64,000 nt of DNA, taken from Gemmatimonadota bacterium (GTDB lineage: Bacteria > Gemmatimonadota > Gemmatimonadetes > Gemmatimonadales > Gemmatimonadaceae). This document shows positions 54,856-63,800 of this stretch, in pieces. The position numbers and the translations under genes were made by a program. Each line of letters starts with the position of its first letter. Position 1 is the stretch's first letter. The notes below the pieces were generated by a model. The model was not told the DNA's origin and did no database searches. It was given only the letters and a program-made list of their open reading frames with translations. The stretch is from contig JACQBG010000026.1 in the NCBI GenBank assembly GCA_016194585.1, positions 89,098-153,097 on the forward strand, written 5' to 3'.

Positions 54856-56600
54856 TATCCGATCTTCCAGAGGAACGTGAGCAATTTCCAGTTGGTGAAA
54901 TAGTAGAGCATGAAGGCCACGAGGAACACGGCGACGAGCACGAGCGTGCCCGGCGTCGCGCCCGCGATGCCGCGCGCCGGCGCGTGCATCGCCTCGTTCA
55001 GCTCGTCCGCGTTCTTCGGGTGTACCGGCGGGTGCGTGAGTCCCTGCGGGACGCCCTCCATCGCGACGCCGCGCGTGAACTCCGTCACCGTCTCGCCGAA
55101 GAACACCGACTTCACGGCGATCGCGATGAAGGAGAGCGCGCCGGTCACGGCGAGGATGCCGCCGATCCCCATCACGGCGAGGAAGAGGTCCACGGCCGGG
55201 CTGAACGCCACGTCGAACGGCGCCTGCGAGAACGAGATGTCCCAGTGACGCCGCGGCACGCCGAAGCTGCCCGCGAACGTCATCCCCATCTCCACCATCA
55301 GCATGCCGAGCGAGAAGAGGTAGGGCTGGACCTTCGCCAGCTTCCAGAACGCGACCTTGCGCTGGAAGACGAGCGGCAGGAGGTAGTAGGTGGCGCCCAT
55401 GAACGACATCGCCGTGCCGCTCACGACCGTCGCGTGGAAGTGCCCGGGCACGCGCAGCGTGTTGTGCACGGTGATGTTGATCTGCTCGGTGCCGATCGTC
55501 ACGCCGGTGATGCCGCCGAAGAAGCCGAACACCACCACCGAGAGCACGAGGGCGGAGAAGCCGGGATCCCCCCACGGCGCGCGGCGCAGCCAGCCGAACA
55601 GGCCGTCGGTGTAGCCGCGCAGCCGCATGCCGAGCTCCATCCCCGCGGGCACGGTGAAGCCGTGCACCATCGAGGCGAGCACCGCCATGTACATGAAGTA
55701 CGACGTGTTCACGATCTTCCACGCCGGGCCGAAGCCGGGGTCCACCAGCAGGTGGTGCGCCGAGGCCATCGAGATGAAGAGGATGTAGAGCACGAACGCC
55801 GAACGGCTCACCTTCTCGTTGAGCACGACGGCGCCGACGGTGAGCGCGCCGAGCATGTACCAGATGGCGACCATCGCGGCGACGTTGATCTGCTGCGACG
55901 AGTGGCCGAGCGCCCACCAGAGCAGGCGGTACACCTCGGGGTCCACCGCGGGGATGAGCCCGAGCGACCAGAGGAAGGTCGGGATGTACACCGCCGCGCC
56001 GTGCACCAGCGTGATGACGGCGATGATCGCCGCGGTCATCGCGCCGTACACCACGAGCGGCATCGACCCGGCGTACGTCTTCTCGCGCTTCGCGATGACG
56101 AGCGTCGCGAAGAACTGCCCGACGACCCCGAGCGCGCCGACGGCGAAGAGGATCACGCCGAGATAGAAGAGCGGGTGCGCCTTGAGCGGCGGGTAGGACG
56201 TGAAGAGCACGTCGGCGCGGCCGCTCCACTGCATCGACTCCACGAGCAGCGCCCCCGAGACCATGAGGGCGAAGTTGAACCAGCCGTACCGCGGCGCCGC
56301 GGGGCGCGAGTCGAGCAGCACCGTCCCCGCGAACCAGAGCACCGCCATCTCGAAGAAGATGATGAAGAAGATCAGCATGTTCATGCCGTGCACGCCCAGG
56401 ATGCGGTAGTACCACACCGCGGGGAGCAGGTGCACGGCCTGCCAGCGCGTGAGCACGAGCAGGAGCGCGGCGATGGCGCCGACGAGCAGCGCGACGACGG
56501 CGGCGACGGCATTCACCCTCACGAGCCGCTCGGCCTGCCGGTCGATGCGGTGCCCCGTCGCGGGGCAGGTGCGGAAGGGGTGGAGCGCGGGCGCGGTCAT
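54855..56600 (-). CDS. norS: Heme-copper oxidase superfamily subunit I, ba3-related; active site suggests NorS-type NO reductase
   Basis: LGVHGMNMLIFF, ASAHHLLVDPGFGPAWK, VHNTLRVPGHFHATV ligands; the GHPIVY position reads GHSSQQ. Confidence 0.75.
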   Translation of the reverse strand: MTAPALHPFRTCPATGHRIDRQAERLVRVNAVAAVVALLVGAIAALLLVLTRWQAVHLLPAVWYYRILGVHGMNMLIFFIIFFEMAVLWFAGTVLLDSRPAAPRYGWFNFALMVSGALLVESMQWSGRADVLFTSYPPLKAHPLFYLGVILFAVGALGVVGQFFATLVIAKREKTYAGSMPLVVYGAMTAAIIAVITLVHGAAVYIPTFLWSLGLIPAVDPEVYRLLWWALGHSSQQINVAAMVAIWYMLGALTVGAVVLNEKVSRSAFVLYILFISMASAHHLLVDPGFGPAWKIVNTSYFMYMAVLASMVHGFTVPAGMELGMRLRGYTDGLFGWLRRAPWGDPGFSALVLSVVVFGFFGGITGVTIGTEQINITVHNTLRVPGHFHATVVSGTAMSFMGATYYLLPLVFQRKVAFWKLAKVQPYLFSLGMLMVEMGMTFAGSFGVPRRHWDISFSQAPFDVAFSPAVDLFLAVMGIGGILAVTGALSFIAIAVKSVFFGETVTEFTRGVAMEGVPQGLTHPPVHPKNADELNEAMHAPARGIAGATPGTLVLVAVFLVAFMLYYFTNWKLLTFLWKIG

Positions 56601-57202
56601 TCGGCACCTCCGCCGAGGAGGCTCGGACGACGGTTGTCGGCGACGGGCTTGTCGGCGGCGTCGACGACGATGACGCGGCCCACCATCGTGTGGTGGCCGA
56701 TGCCGCAGAACTCGTTGCAGATGATGCGGAGGTCGCCGGCCGCGGTGGGTGTGACGCGGAGCGCGTAGTCGTAGCCCGGTACCACCTGGAAGTTCACGCT
56801 CAGCGGGAAGAGCGAGAAGCCGTGGTTCACGTCGAGCGACGAGAGGTGGAGCGTGTACTCCCTGCCGCGCTCGAGCTTGAGGATCGGGTACCACTGGAAG
56901 GTGAGGCCGACGAGGTAGACGTCGGCGCCGGCCGGGGGCGCGGCGATCGGGAGGCCGCGATCCTCCCCCACCTTGTACTGTGTGGCGAACGCGATCGTGC
57001 GGGCGTAGTAAGCCTTCGGGTCGACGCGGCGGCGCGTGCCGGACGGGTTCTGCCCGCCCTTCCAGTGCCAGAGCGGCATCATCGCGAACAGCACCATGCA
57101 CCAGGCGAAGGCGATCGCGACCCACACGCGCTCGGCCTTGTGCGCGGGGCGCCACCAGATGCCCGGGACCGGCTCGAGGCCGGTGTGGACTTTCGTGAGC
57201 AT
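56597..57202 (-). CDS. norY: CuA-type subunit II of the heme-copper enzyme (NorY-like)
   Basis: SSLDVNHGFSLF and CNEFCGIGHHTM CuA motif; one N-terminal TM; ATGA overlap. Confidence 0.8.
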   Translation of the reverse strand: MLTKVHTGLEPVPGIWWRPAHKAERVWVAIAFAWCMVLFAMMPLWHWKGGQNPSGTRRRVDPKAYYARTIAFATQYKVGEDRGLPIAAPPAGADVYLVGLTFQWYPILKLERGREYTLHLSSLDVNHGFSLFPLSVNFQVVPGYDYALRVTPTAAGDLRIICNEFCGIGHHTMVGRVIVVDAADKPVADNRRPSLLGGGAE

Positions 57203-57211
57203 CGTGTCCTC

Positions 57212-57385
57212 TTAAGGAAGGGTGGCCTTCGGCATGGAGAGGATCTCCCACATCCCCCAGCCGGTGAAGGCGACGAACATCACCAGCAGCCCGAGACCGA
57301 GCAGCAGGAAGACGTTGTCGAACAAGCGTTGCCCGAGCGGGATCTTCTCCGTGGTCGCGCCAGGGTCATCCGGTGGTGGGGCCAT
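57212..57385 (-). CDS. 57-aa single-TM protein, possible small subunit
   Basis: PLGQRLFDNVFLLLGLGLLVMFVAFTGWGMWEILSMPKATLP directly upstream of subunit II. Confidence 0.65.
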   Translation of the reverse strand: MAPPPDDPGATTEKIPLGQRLFDNVFLLLGLGLLVMFVAFTGWGMWEILSMPKATLP

Positions 57386-57423
57386 GCAGCATCCTCCTCG
57401 GTGGGACGTCGTCGCGCGGACGG

Positions 57424-57903
57424 TCAGGTCCGGCGCGCGGTCGGTGAGTTGGGGGGACGGGTGGGGCGTTTGCGCCTGGCGGCCTTCGGCGCGGCTTTGG
57501 GCGCGGCCTCGGTGATGAGGTCGGCGACGGTGGTGCGGGCGAAGAAGTCCTCGACGCCGGTGGCGACGCCCGACCAGCGGTGGTGGGCGGTGCAGGGGTG
57601 CTTGCCGCCGCACTCGGGGCGCCCGAAGAGGCAGCGGCGCTGCGCGACGGGCTCGAACGGGGCGATGACGCGGGCGATGGGAAGCTCGCGGGGCGGGTCG
57701 ATGAGCTGGAAGCCGCCCTTGGGGCCGCGTTCGGAGCGGAGGACGCCGGCGCGGGTGAGGGCGTGGAGGGTCTTGGAGAGGTAGTTGCGCGGGCAGTCGA
57801 GCGCGTCGGCGATCTCGTCGACGCGCACGGGGCGTTCGGCGCTGCGCTCGGCGAGGTAGAGGACGGCGCGGATGGCGTGCTGGGCGGTGCTGGAGAGCCA
57901 CAT
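57424..57903 (-). CDS. Rrf2 family regulator with three-Cys cluster (NsrR/IscR-like)
   Basis: MWLSSTAQHAIRAVLYLAERSAERPVRVDEIADALDCPRNYLSKTLHALTRAGVLRSERGPKGGFQL; RRCLFGRPECGGKHPCTAHH. Confidence 0.88.
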   Translation of the reverse strand: MWLSSTAQHAIRAVLYLAERSAERPVRVDEIADALDCPRNYLSKTLHALTRAGVLRSERGPKGGFQLIDPPRELPIARVIAPFEPVAQRRCLFGRPECGGKHPCTAHHRWSGVATGVEDFFARTTVADLITEAAPKAAPKAARRKRPTRPPNSPTARRT

Positions 57904-57936
57904 CGGGGGAGGGGCGGAGGACAGATTCTGGCAAAC

Positions 57937-57952
57937 ATCATGACGATATGAT
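57937..57952 (+). promoter_or_regulatory. Candidate operator and -10 element in the Rrf2 / cytochrome b-fusion divergent region
   Basis: ATCAT-gacgat-ATGAT overlapping TATGAT (57947-57952), 25 bp before the 57977 start. Confidence 0.45.
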
Positions 57953-57976
57953 AAACTTTCCGCAAGAGTCCATCCC

Positions 57977-59542
57977 ATGCGCATCCTCGAACGCCCCGCC
58001 CGCCGCGCCCTCGCCGCCCTCGACGCCCTCGCCACGAGCGCGTACGGCTGGGCGTGGAACCCCCTCCACCAGACGGGGACCGTCGCCGTGGCGATGCTCC
58101 TCGCGCTCCTCGCCACCGGGCTCTACCTGGTCCTCGTCTACCGGCTCGGCGCGCCGGCGGCCTCCGTCGCCCGCATCGCCGCCGACCCCTGGCTCGGCGC
58201 CTGGATCCGCTCCCTCCACCGCTACGCCTCCGACCTCTTCGTCGTCGCCGCCGCTCTCCACGCGTTCCGCCTCTTCGCGCAACGGCGCAGCTGGGGACCG
58301 CGTACGCTCGCCTGGATCTCCGGATGCGGCCTCTTCCTCATCGGCCTCGCCTGCGCGTGGACGGGCTACGTGATGGCGTGGGACACCTTCGGCGAGCGGC
58401 TCGCGCGCGAAGGCGCGCGACTCTTCGACGTGCTCCCGATCTTCTCCGAGCCGCTGAGCCGCATCTTCGCCGGTGACCGCCCGGTGCCGGGGGCGTTCTT
58501 CTTCGTGAACCTGTTCGTCCACATCGTGCTCCCGCTCGCCATGGGCATCGGGCTCTGGCTGCACGTCTCGCGGCTCGCGCGGCCGACGCTCCTCCCGCCG
58601 AAGCGGCTCATCTGGGCCATCGTCGGTGCGCTCACCGTCGCGGCGATCGCCTTCCCCGCCGCGCTCGGACCGGCCGCCGACTCGTTCACGCTCGCCGAGC
58701 GCACGCCGGTGGACCTCGTGGCCGCGTGGTGGCTGCCCCTCTCGGAGCGCCTGCCCGCGGGTGTCGCGTGGAGCGCAGCGCTCGCGGCGCTGATCGCCGC
58801 GCTCCTCGTGCCGCGCGTCACCCGGCGGCCGCGCGAGGGGAGCTGGGCGCCGAGCCACGTCGACCCGCGACTGTGCACCGGATGCAATCAGTGTCCGCAG
58901 GACTGCCCGTGGGACGCGATCACGATGGTGCCGCGCGACGACGACCGCCCCTCGCTCGTCGCGCTGGTCGACCCCGCGCGCTGCGTCAGTTGCGGCATCT
59001 GCGCGGGCTCCTGCGCGCCGATGGGGGTCGGCCCCGCCGGACTGACGGGGCGCGACCAGTTGACGGCGCTGCGCTCGTGCGCGCTCACGGCGCTCGGCGC
59101 GGCCGTCGACTCACCGATCGTCGCGGTGTGCTGCGCGCAGGCGCCGGTGACGCACGTGGCGGCGCTGCGCGCGCGCGGCGCGCTCGTGCACCAGGTGCCC
59201 TGCGTCGGGAACCTCCATTCATCGGTGGTGGAGCTGCTCGTGCGGCAGGGCGCGCCCGGGGTGATCGTCTGCGGCTGCCCGCCGCGCGACTGCGTGGGAC
59301 GCGAAGGCCCCAAGTGGCTCGCCGAGCGGTTCTTCAATGAACGCGAGGCGGAGCTCCAGCCTCGCGTCGAACGTGACCGCGTGCGCATCGCGACGATGGC
59401 CGGCGGCGACCTGCGCGGCACGCTCGCGGCGTACGACGATTTCGCGCGCCACGTCGCCGCGCTGCGGCGCCCCGAGCGCGAGGCGAACGTGGAGCTCCAG
59501 GCGGAATGCGCGCCGCCGGCGCTCGCCGAGGACGCGTCGTGA
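57977..59542 (+). CDS. Cytochrome b6-like domain fused to 2x[4Fe-4S] ferredoxin and MvhD/FlpD-like domain
   Basis: HRYASDLFVVAAALH and HIVLPLAMGIGLWLH (paired His), CTGCNQCPQDCP, CVSCGICAGSCAP, VIVCGCPPRDCVGREGPKWLAERF. Confidence 0.85.
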   Translation: MRILERPARRALAALDALATSAYGWAWNPLHQTGTVAVAMLLALLATGLYLVLVYRLGAPAASVARIAADPWLGAWIRSLHRYASDLFVVAAALHAFRLFAQRRSWGPRTLAWISGCGLFLIGLACAWTGYVMAWDTFGERLAREGARLFDVLPIFSEPLSRIFAGDRPVPGAFFFVNLFVHIVLPLAMGIGLWLHVSRLARPTLLPPKRLIWAIVGALTVAAIAFPAALGPAADSFTLAERTPVDLVAAWWLPLSERLPAGVAWSAALAALIAALLVPRVTRRPREGSWAPSHVDPRLCTGCNQCPQDCPWDAITMVPRDDDRPSLVALVDPARCVSCGICAGSCAPMGVGPAGLTGRDQLTALRSCALTALGAAVDSPIVAVCCAQAPVTHVAALRARGALVHQVPCVGNLHSSVVELLVRQGAPGVIVCGCPPRDCVGREGPKWLAERFFNEREAELQPRVERDRVRIATMAGGDLRGTLAAYDDFARHVAALRRPEREANVELQAECAPPALAEDAS

Positions 59543-60171
59543 GCAGTGCGCACCGGCTCGCACGCGTCGCGTCGGCGGCCGTGATGACGATCGTCGCGAT
59601 CATGGCCCTCGCACGCGCGACGGCGCTGCCGCTCGCGTATCATCCGTCGCCCGCGGCGCGCCTCCGCCTCTCGTTCAGCGCGCGTCCCGAACGCATCGAA
59701 GTGTGCCGCACGCTCTCGGCGGAGGAACTCGCGCAGCGCCCCGAGCACATGCGACAGCGCGTGGAATGCGACGGCAAGTTCGCGAGCTACCGGCTGCGCA
59801 TCGACGTCGACGGCCGCCCCGCGGGCGAGAGCGTGGTGCGCGGCGCCGGACTGCGACATGACCGGCCGCTCTACGTGCTCCGCGAGTACGACATCCCGCC
59901 GGGCAGGCACGCCGTGCACGTCACCTTCGAGCGCCGCGAGCAGACCGACGACGACGCGGAGGCATTCGCGCCGGCCGTCGCGGTCGGCGCCGACACGGGG
60001 ATCTTCGCGGGACGCGCCCAGCGCGAGGCCGCCGAGCACGCGCGGCGGGCCGAGGCGGCGATACCGAAGCGCCTGCAGTTCGACACGACGCTCGTGTTCG
60101 CACCGCGCCGGGTGACGCTGCTCACGTTCGACGCCGAGCGGCGCGCGCTGCGGCTGTTCGGCGCGCTATGA
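59539..60171 (+). CDS. Exported hypothetical protein, coupled to the cytochrome b-Fd-MvhD gene
   Basis: GTG start overlapping upstream stop (GTGA); N-terminal TM; beta-rich body (DIPPGRHAVHVTFERRE). Confidence 0.65.
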   Translation: MSSAHRLARVASAAVMTIVAIMALARATALPLAYHPSPAARLRLSFSARPERIEVCRTLSAEELAQRPEHMRQRVECDGKFASYRLRIDVDGRPAGESVVRGAGLRHDRPLYVLREYDIPPGRHAVHVTFERREQTDDDAEAFAPAVAVGADTGIFAGRAQREAAEHARRAEAAIPKRLQFDTTLVFAPRRVTLLTFDAERRALRLFGAL

Positions 60172-61449
60172 CAGCGCCTCGAGCAACCGCTCGATGTCCC
60201 TCATGTCGTTGTACACCGACGGCGACACGCGCAGCCAGTGCGTCGCCACCCGCACGTTCACCTTCGCGGCGGCGAGCTTGTTCGGCACGTCGCTCGCGCC
60301 GACGTTCGTGCGCGCGAACGTCACGTTCCCCCCGGTCGCCTCGCTCGGCGTCACGGCGGTGAAGCCGAGTCGCGGCATCTCCTGCTGCAGTCGCTTGATG
60401 AGCGGCTGGCGGTACGCCTGGATGTTCGCCACGCCGAGCGAGAGCACGTAGTCCAGCGACGCGCGGAGGAGCGCGACGTTCACCTCCACGCTCCCCGTGA
60501 GCGAGCCCGTCTCGAACATCCCCTTGGCCGTGCGGTCGAACGTGTACGTCACGGGGGTGTACTCGCCGCCCGGAAGGTTGGGCGGATAGTTCGCGTCGAT
60601 GTCATCGGCCTGGTAATAACCCACCACGGGACGCTCGATCCTGTCGAGCACTTCCTCGCGCGCGTACAAGAAGCCGAGCCCGAAGTCGCCCATCAGCCAC
60701 TTGAAGCTCGAGCAGCTCGCGAAGTCGATGCCGCTGGCCTTCACGTCGAACGGCCCGGCGCCGGCGGCGTGCACGATGTCGGCGTACACGTACGCGCCGT
60801 GCGCGTGCGCGAGGTCGGCGACCGCCTTGAGGTCGTGCTGGAAGCCGTTGTACATCGCCGCCGCGGAGACCTCGATGAGGCGCGTCTTGCGGTCGACGGC
60901 GCGCTCGAGGTCGCGCATGTCGATGCGCGCGTCCTTCGTCGGCGCCACCACCCGCACGTCGAGCCCCTTCTTGCGGAGCTCGAGCAGGTGCATGATCGAC
61001 CCTTCGAAGTGCAGCCCGTCGGTGACGACGTTGCCGCTGAAGTCGCGATGCAAGCCGAGCGCCTGCACGACGAGGTTCTCCCCCTCGCTGGTGCTCGAGA
61101 CGTGCGCGATCTCGCCGGGCTTGGCGTTGATGAGCTGGGCGAACAGTTCGCGCGGCGTGAGCGGGCGCATCCCCGTCTTCGGCGCGGTGCGCATCGTGCC
61201 GCGCGCGAGCGCGGCTTCGCGCGCCGCCGCCACTGACGCTTTCGGGATGGGATGCGTGTACGCGGCGTTGAGATAGGTGTAGCCGGGCTCGATCGTGAAG
61301 TCCGCCTTGCGAGGGAAGGGGGCGCCGGCCGGCGCAATCGCGGCCGGCGGGTCCATCGAAGCAGCGGCCGCCCGCACATCGGCGCCGATGCCGAATGCGC
61401 GGGCGGCCGCGAGCCCGCCGAGCGAGTAGAGTACGTCGCGTCTGTCCAT
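60166..61449 (-). CDS. Aminotransferase class V-fold PLP protein with Tat-like signal
   Basis: MDRRDVLYSLGGLAAARAFG; YTYLNAAYTHPIP; ADIVHAAGAGPFDVKASGIDFASCSSFKWLMGDFGLGFLY (PLP Lys). Confidence 0.88.
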   Translation of the reverse strand: MDRRDVLYSLGGLAAARAFGIGADVRAAAASMDPPAAIAPAGAPFPRKADFTIEPGYTYLNAAYTHPIPKASVAAAREAALARGTMRTAPKTGMRPLTPRELFAQLINAKPGEIAHVSSTSEGENLVVQALGLHRDFSGNVVTDGLHFEGSIMHLLELRKKGLDVRVVAPTKDARIDMRDLERAVDRKTRLIEVSAAAMYNGFQHDLKAVADLAHAHGAYVYADIVHAAGAGPFDVKASGIDFASCSSFKWLMGDFGLGFLYAREEVLDRIERPVVGYYQADDIDANYPPNLPGGEYTPVTYTFDRTAKGMFETGSLTGSVEVNVALLRASLDYVLSLGVANIQAYRQPLIKRLQQEMPRLGFTAVTPSEATGGNVTFARTNVGASDVPNKLAAAKVNVRVATHWLRVSPSVYNDMRDIERLLEALS

Positions 61450-61527
61450 GGCCGGAATGTACCGCGCCCCGACCACCCCGGCTTGACGCGTGGCCGGCGA
61501 TCGCTACCGTATCACCTCGTCACGTCG

Positions 61528-63561
61528 TCACCACGTCACGTTGCCGCTGTTCGGCGCGCAGGAGAAGTTCTGCGACAGCCAGGGCGGCGTGCCCGGGCCA
61601 TCGTTCTGCACGTAGAGCTGCACCGGGCTCCCTTTGAGCGCCGCATAGTCCGCGTAGCTGTAGTAGACCGTCATCTCGTCGTTCGACGCCCAACTCCAAC
61701 TCGAGCCGCCGAAATCGGTCCGCTTCATCACGAGCATCTGCCCGGTGTATCCCGCGTTCGGATAGTTCGCCGACTTCACGCAGATGCCGCCGAGTCGCGC
61801 GAGGTTCTGCCCCGTCACCTTGTATTCGACGAACTGGGTGCCGGCGATGAGGCTGACGCCCGTCACCACTGACGGCCCCGAGATGACGACGAACGCCGGA
61901 TGCGTGCCACCGCCCGGCAGCGCCACCGTGCCGGTGAGTGTCGAGGTGCCGACCTCGTTGGTCAGTCCGATGGGGCCGCTCATCGTGCCGGCGCCGAGCT
62001 TGAAGGTGACCGACCGGTCGGTGCTGGCCGTCACGATGGCCGGCACGCCGCCGACCGTCACCTTCGGCGTTTGCCCATAGGTCAGGAAGACTCCGTTGAC
62101 GGTGACCGTGCTGCCGGCTTCGGCCCAGAGCGGGGTCGCGCCGTCCAGTCGAGGCGGTTGCTCGACGAACACCATCCCCGTCACGGTGGAGGTCACCGGC
62201 GCCTGATAATCGGGGTCACTGAGGTTGTTCTCCATGTACAGGATGCCGCTGCACTTCGATGCCGCGGAGATGGTCACGTTGAGGAAGCCGTTGTTCCCCA
62301 CGCTCGGCGCGAACGTGAACGGACAGTTGTTGCCGGCCTGGTCGTGCACGCGCGTGACGTACTTCAGGTTCGTGCCGCGGATGCTGATCGTCGAGCCGAG
62401 CTTCACGTCCACGTGACCGTCGGCGGACAGTGTCGAGCCCTCGATCGCGCCAGCCGGCGGATCCTTCACGCACGCCACGCGGATGACGCCGTCGGGAAGG
62501 ATGATCTCGGGGGTCCCGCCGGTCCGCGGCGCCGTGAGCATGAGGATCCCCTCCTGGTCGCACGTCGGCGGGAGCCAGAGCTCGACGTATGTGTCGGAGA
62601 GATTGCCGAGCGGCACCGACTGGTTCGTCATCGAACCCATCTGTCCCGTGCCGAAGTACGCGTTGTCGATGCCGGCATATTGCGGGAAGGTGATCTTGTC
62701 CGCGAAACCGATGCCGTTGATGCGGATGCGTCCCTTGTTCGAAAGCACCGCGGTCATCTTGACGCTCGTGATCTTGCGCACCGGCGGACGGTAGCCGATG
62801 GCGAGGCTGCTCCTCGCGGTGTCCATCATCCGCGAGACGACGAGCGTGAACGGCCGCGTGCCCGGCGCGGCCTGGTACAACGGCAAGGTCGCGGGAACGA
62901 CGAAGCGGAAGCCGTTCGTGGTGCCCGCGAACGTCGCGACCGGGAACGCCGTCGGTTCGCTCGCGTTGAGTTGCCCCGTCGTGCGCAGCGAGACGCTGGT
63001 GACGCCGAGGAAGCCGGCGCCCGTCACGATGAGCGTGTCGCCCGGGTAGGCGTTCGGGTAGCCGCCGAGGATCGGGTGAGTGTTGGTGACGCTCCCGATC
63101 GACATCGCCCCAACAGGCGACGGCGCCACGGGGGGCGTGGCGGTCGCACGTCCGGTCGTGACGGTCTGCGCGGCGGTGGCGCCGGCGACCGGGGGAGGGG
63201 GCGGCTGGAACGCGACGGCCGCGCTCACGCTGCGGCGTCCGTCAGCCGCGACGGCGCCCACATGGTAGGTCGCCGCGGCGTTGAAGCCACGGTCGAAGAA
63301 CGTCAACGCCGGCGCGGCGACGGTGCCGACCACGGCGCCCGCGGTGGTGGCGCTTGATGCGCGCTCGATCACGTACTGCGTGGCGCCGGTCACGGCCTGC
63401 CACGCGACCTGCACACCGCCCGTAACTGCTTTGACCGTTACGCCCTGCGGCGCGGCGAGTGGCACGGTCTCGACCTTCGGTACTGCCTTGGGCGCCACGC
63501 CACGTTGGGCGACGGCGAATGTGGGAGGGGCAGCAACGAGCGCGGCGCACAGCAAGCGCAT
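61528..63561 (-). CDS. Exported IPT/TIG-domain protein with N-terminal FnIII-like domain
   Basis: PQGVTVKAVTGGVQVAWQAVTGATQYVIERAS; repeated GDTLIVTGAGFLGVTSVSL, GSTISIRGTNLKYVTRV, AGSTVTVNGVFLTYGQTPKVTVGG. Confidence 0.82.
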   Translation of the reverse strand: MRLLCAALVAAPPTFAVAQRGVAPKAVPKVETVPLAAPQGVTVKAVTGGVQVAWQAVTGATQYVIERASSATTAGAVVGTVAAPALTFFDRGFNAAATYHVGAVAADGRRSVSAAVAFQPPPPPVAGATAAQTVTTGRATATPPVAPSPVGAMSIGSVTNTHPILGGYPNAYPGDTLIVTGAGFLGVTSVSLRTTGQLNASEPTAFPVATFAGTTNGFRFVVPATLPLYQAAPGTRPFTLVVSRMMDTARSSLAIGYRPPVRKITSVKMTAVLSNKGRIRINGIGFADKITFPQYAGIDNAYFGTGQMGSMTNQSVPLGNLSDTYVELWLPPTCDQEGILMLTAPRTGGTPEIILPDGVIRVACVKDPPAGAIEGSTLSADGHVDVKLGSTISIRGTNLKYVTRVHDQAGNNCPFTFAPSVGNNGFLNVTISAASKCSGILYMENNLSDPDYQAPVTSTVTGMVFVEQPPRLDGATPLWAEAGSTVTVNGVFLTYGQTPKVTVGGVPAIVTASTDRSVTFKLGAGTMSGPIGLTNEVGTSTLTGTVALPGGGTHPAFVVISGPSVVTGVSLIAGTQFVEYKVTGQNLARLGGICVKSANYPNAGYTGQMLVMKRTDFGGSSWSWASNDEMTVYYSYADYAALKGSPVQLYVQNDGPGTPPWLSQNFSCAPNSGNVTW

Positions 63562-63800
63562 GGCGGGGGTGGTACGCACGGGGGTCTCCGGTAAAGGACT
63601 GCGGCTGGCCGGCGCTGGCGACCTCGCTCCTTGCTGCGGGACTACCGAGCGGACGCCTTCGTCGGAGACTGAGCGCGATACGATGAAGCGTCCTGGCGCA
63701 TGCCGCAAGCACGTGCGTCACAATTGCGCGCTGTACTCCGCGTGCCGCGGTCTCCGCGTGTCGCGCGATCGGGTTGCGTTCGTGCGGGCTCCGCCTGCAC

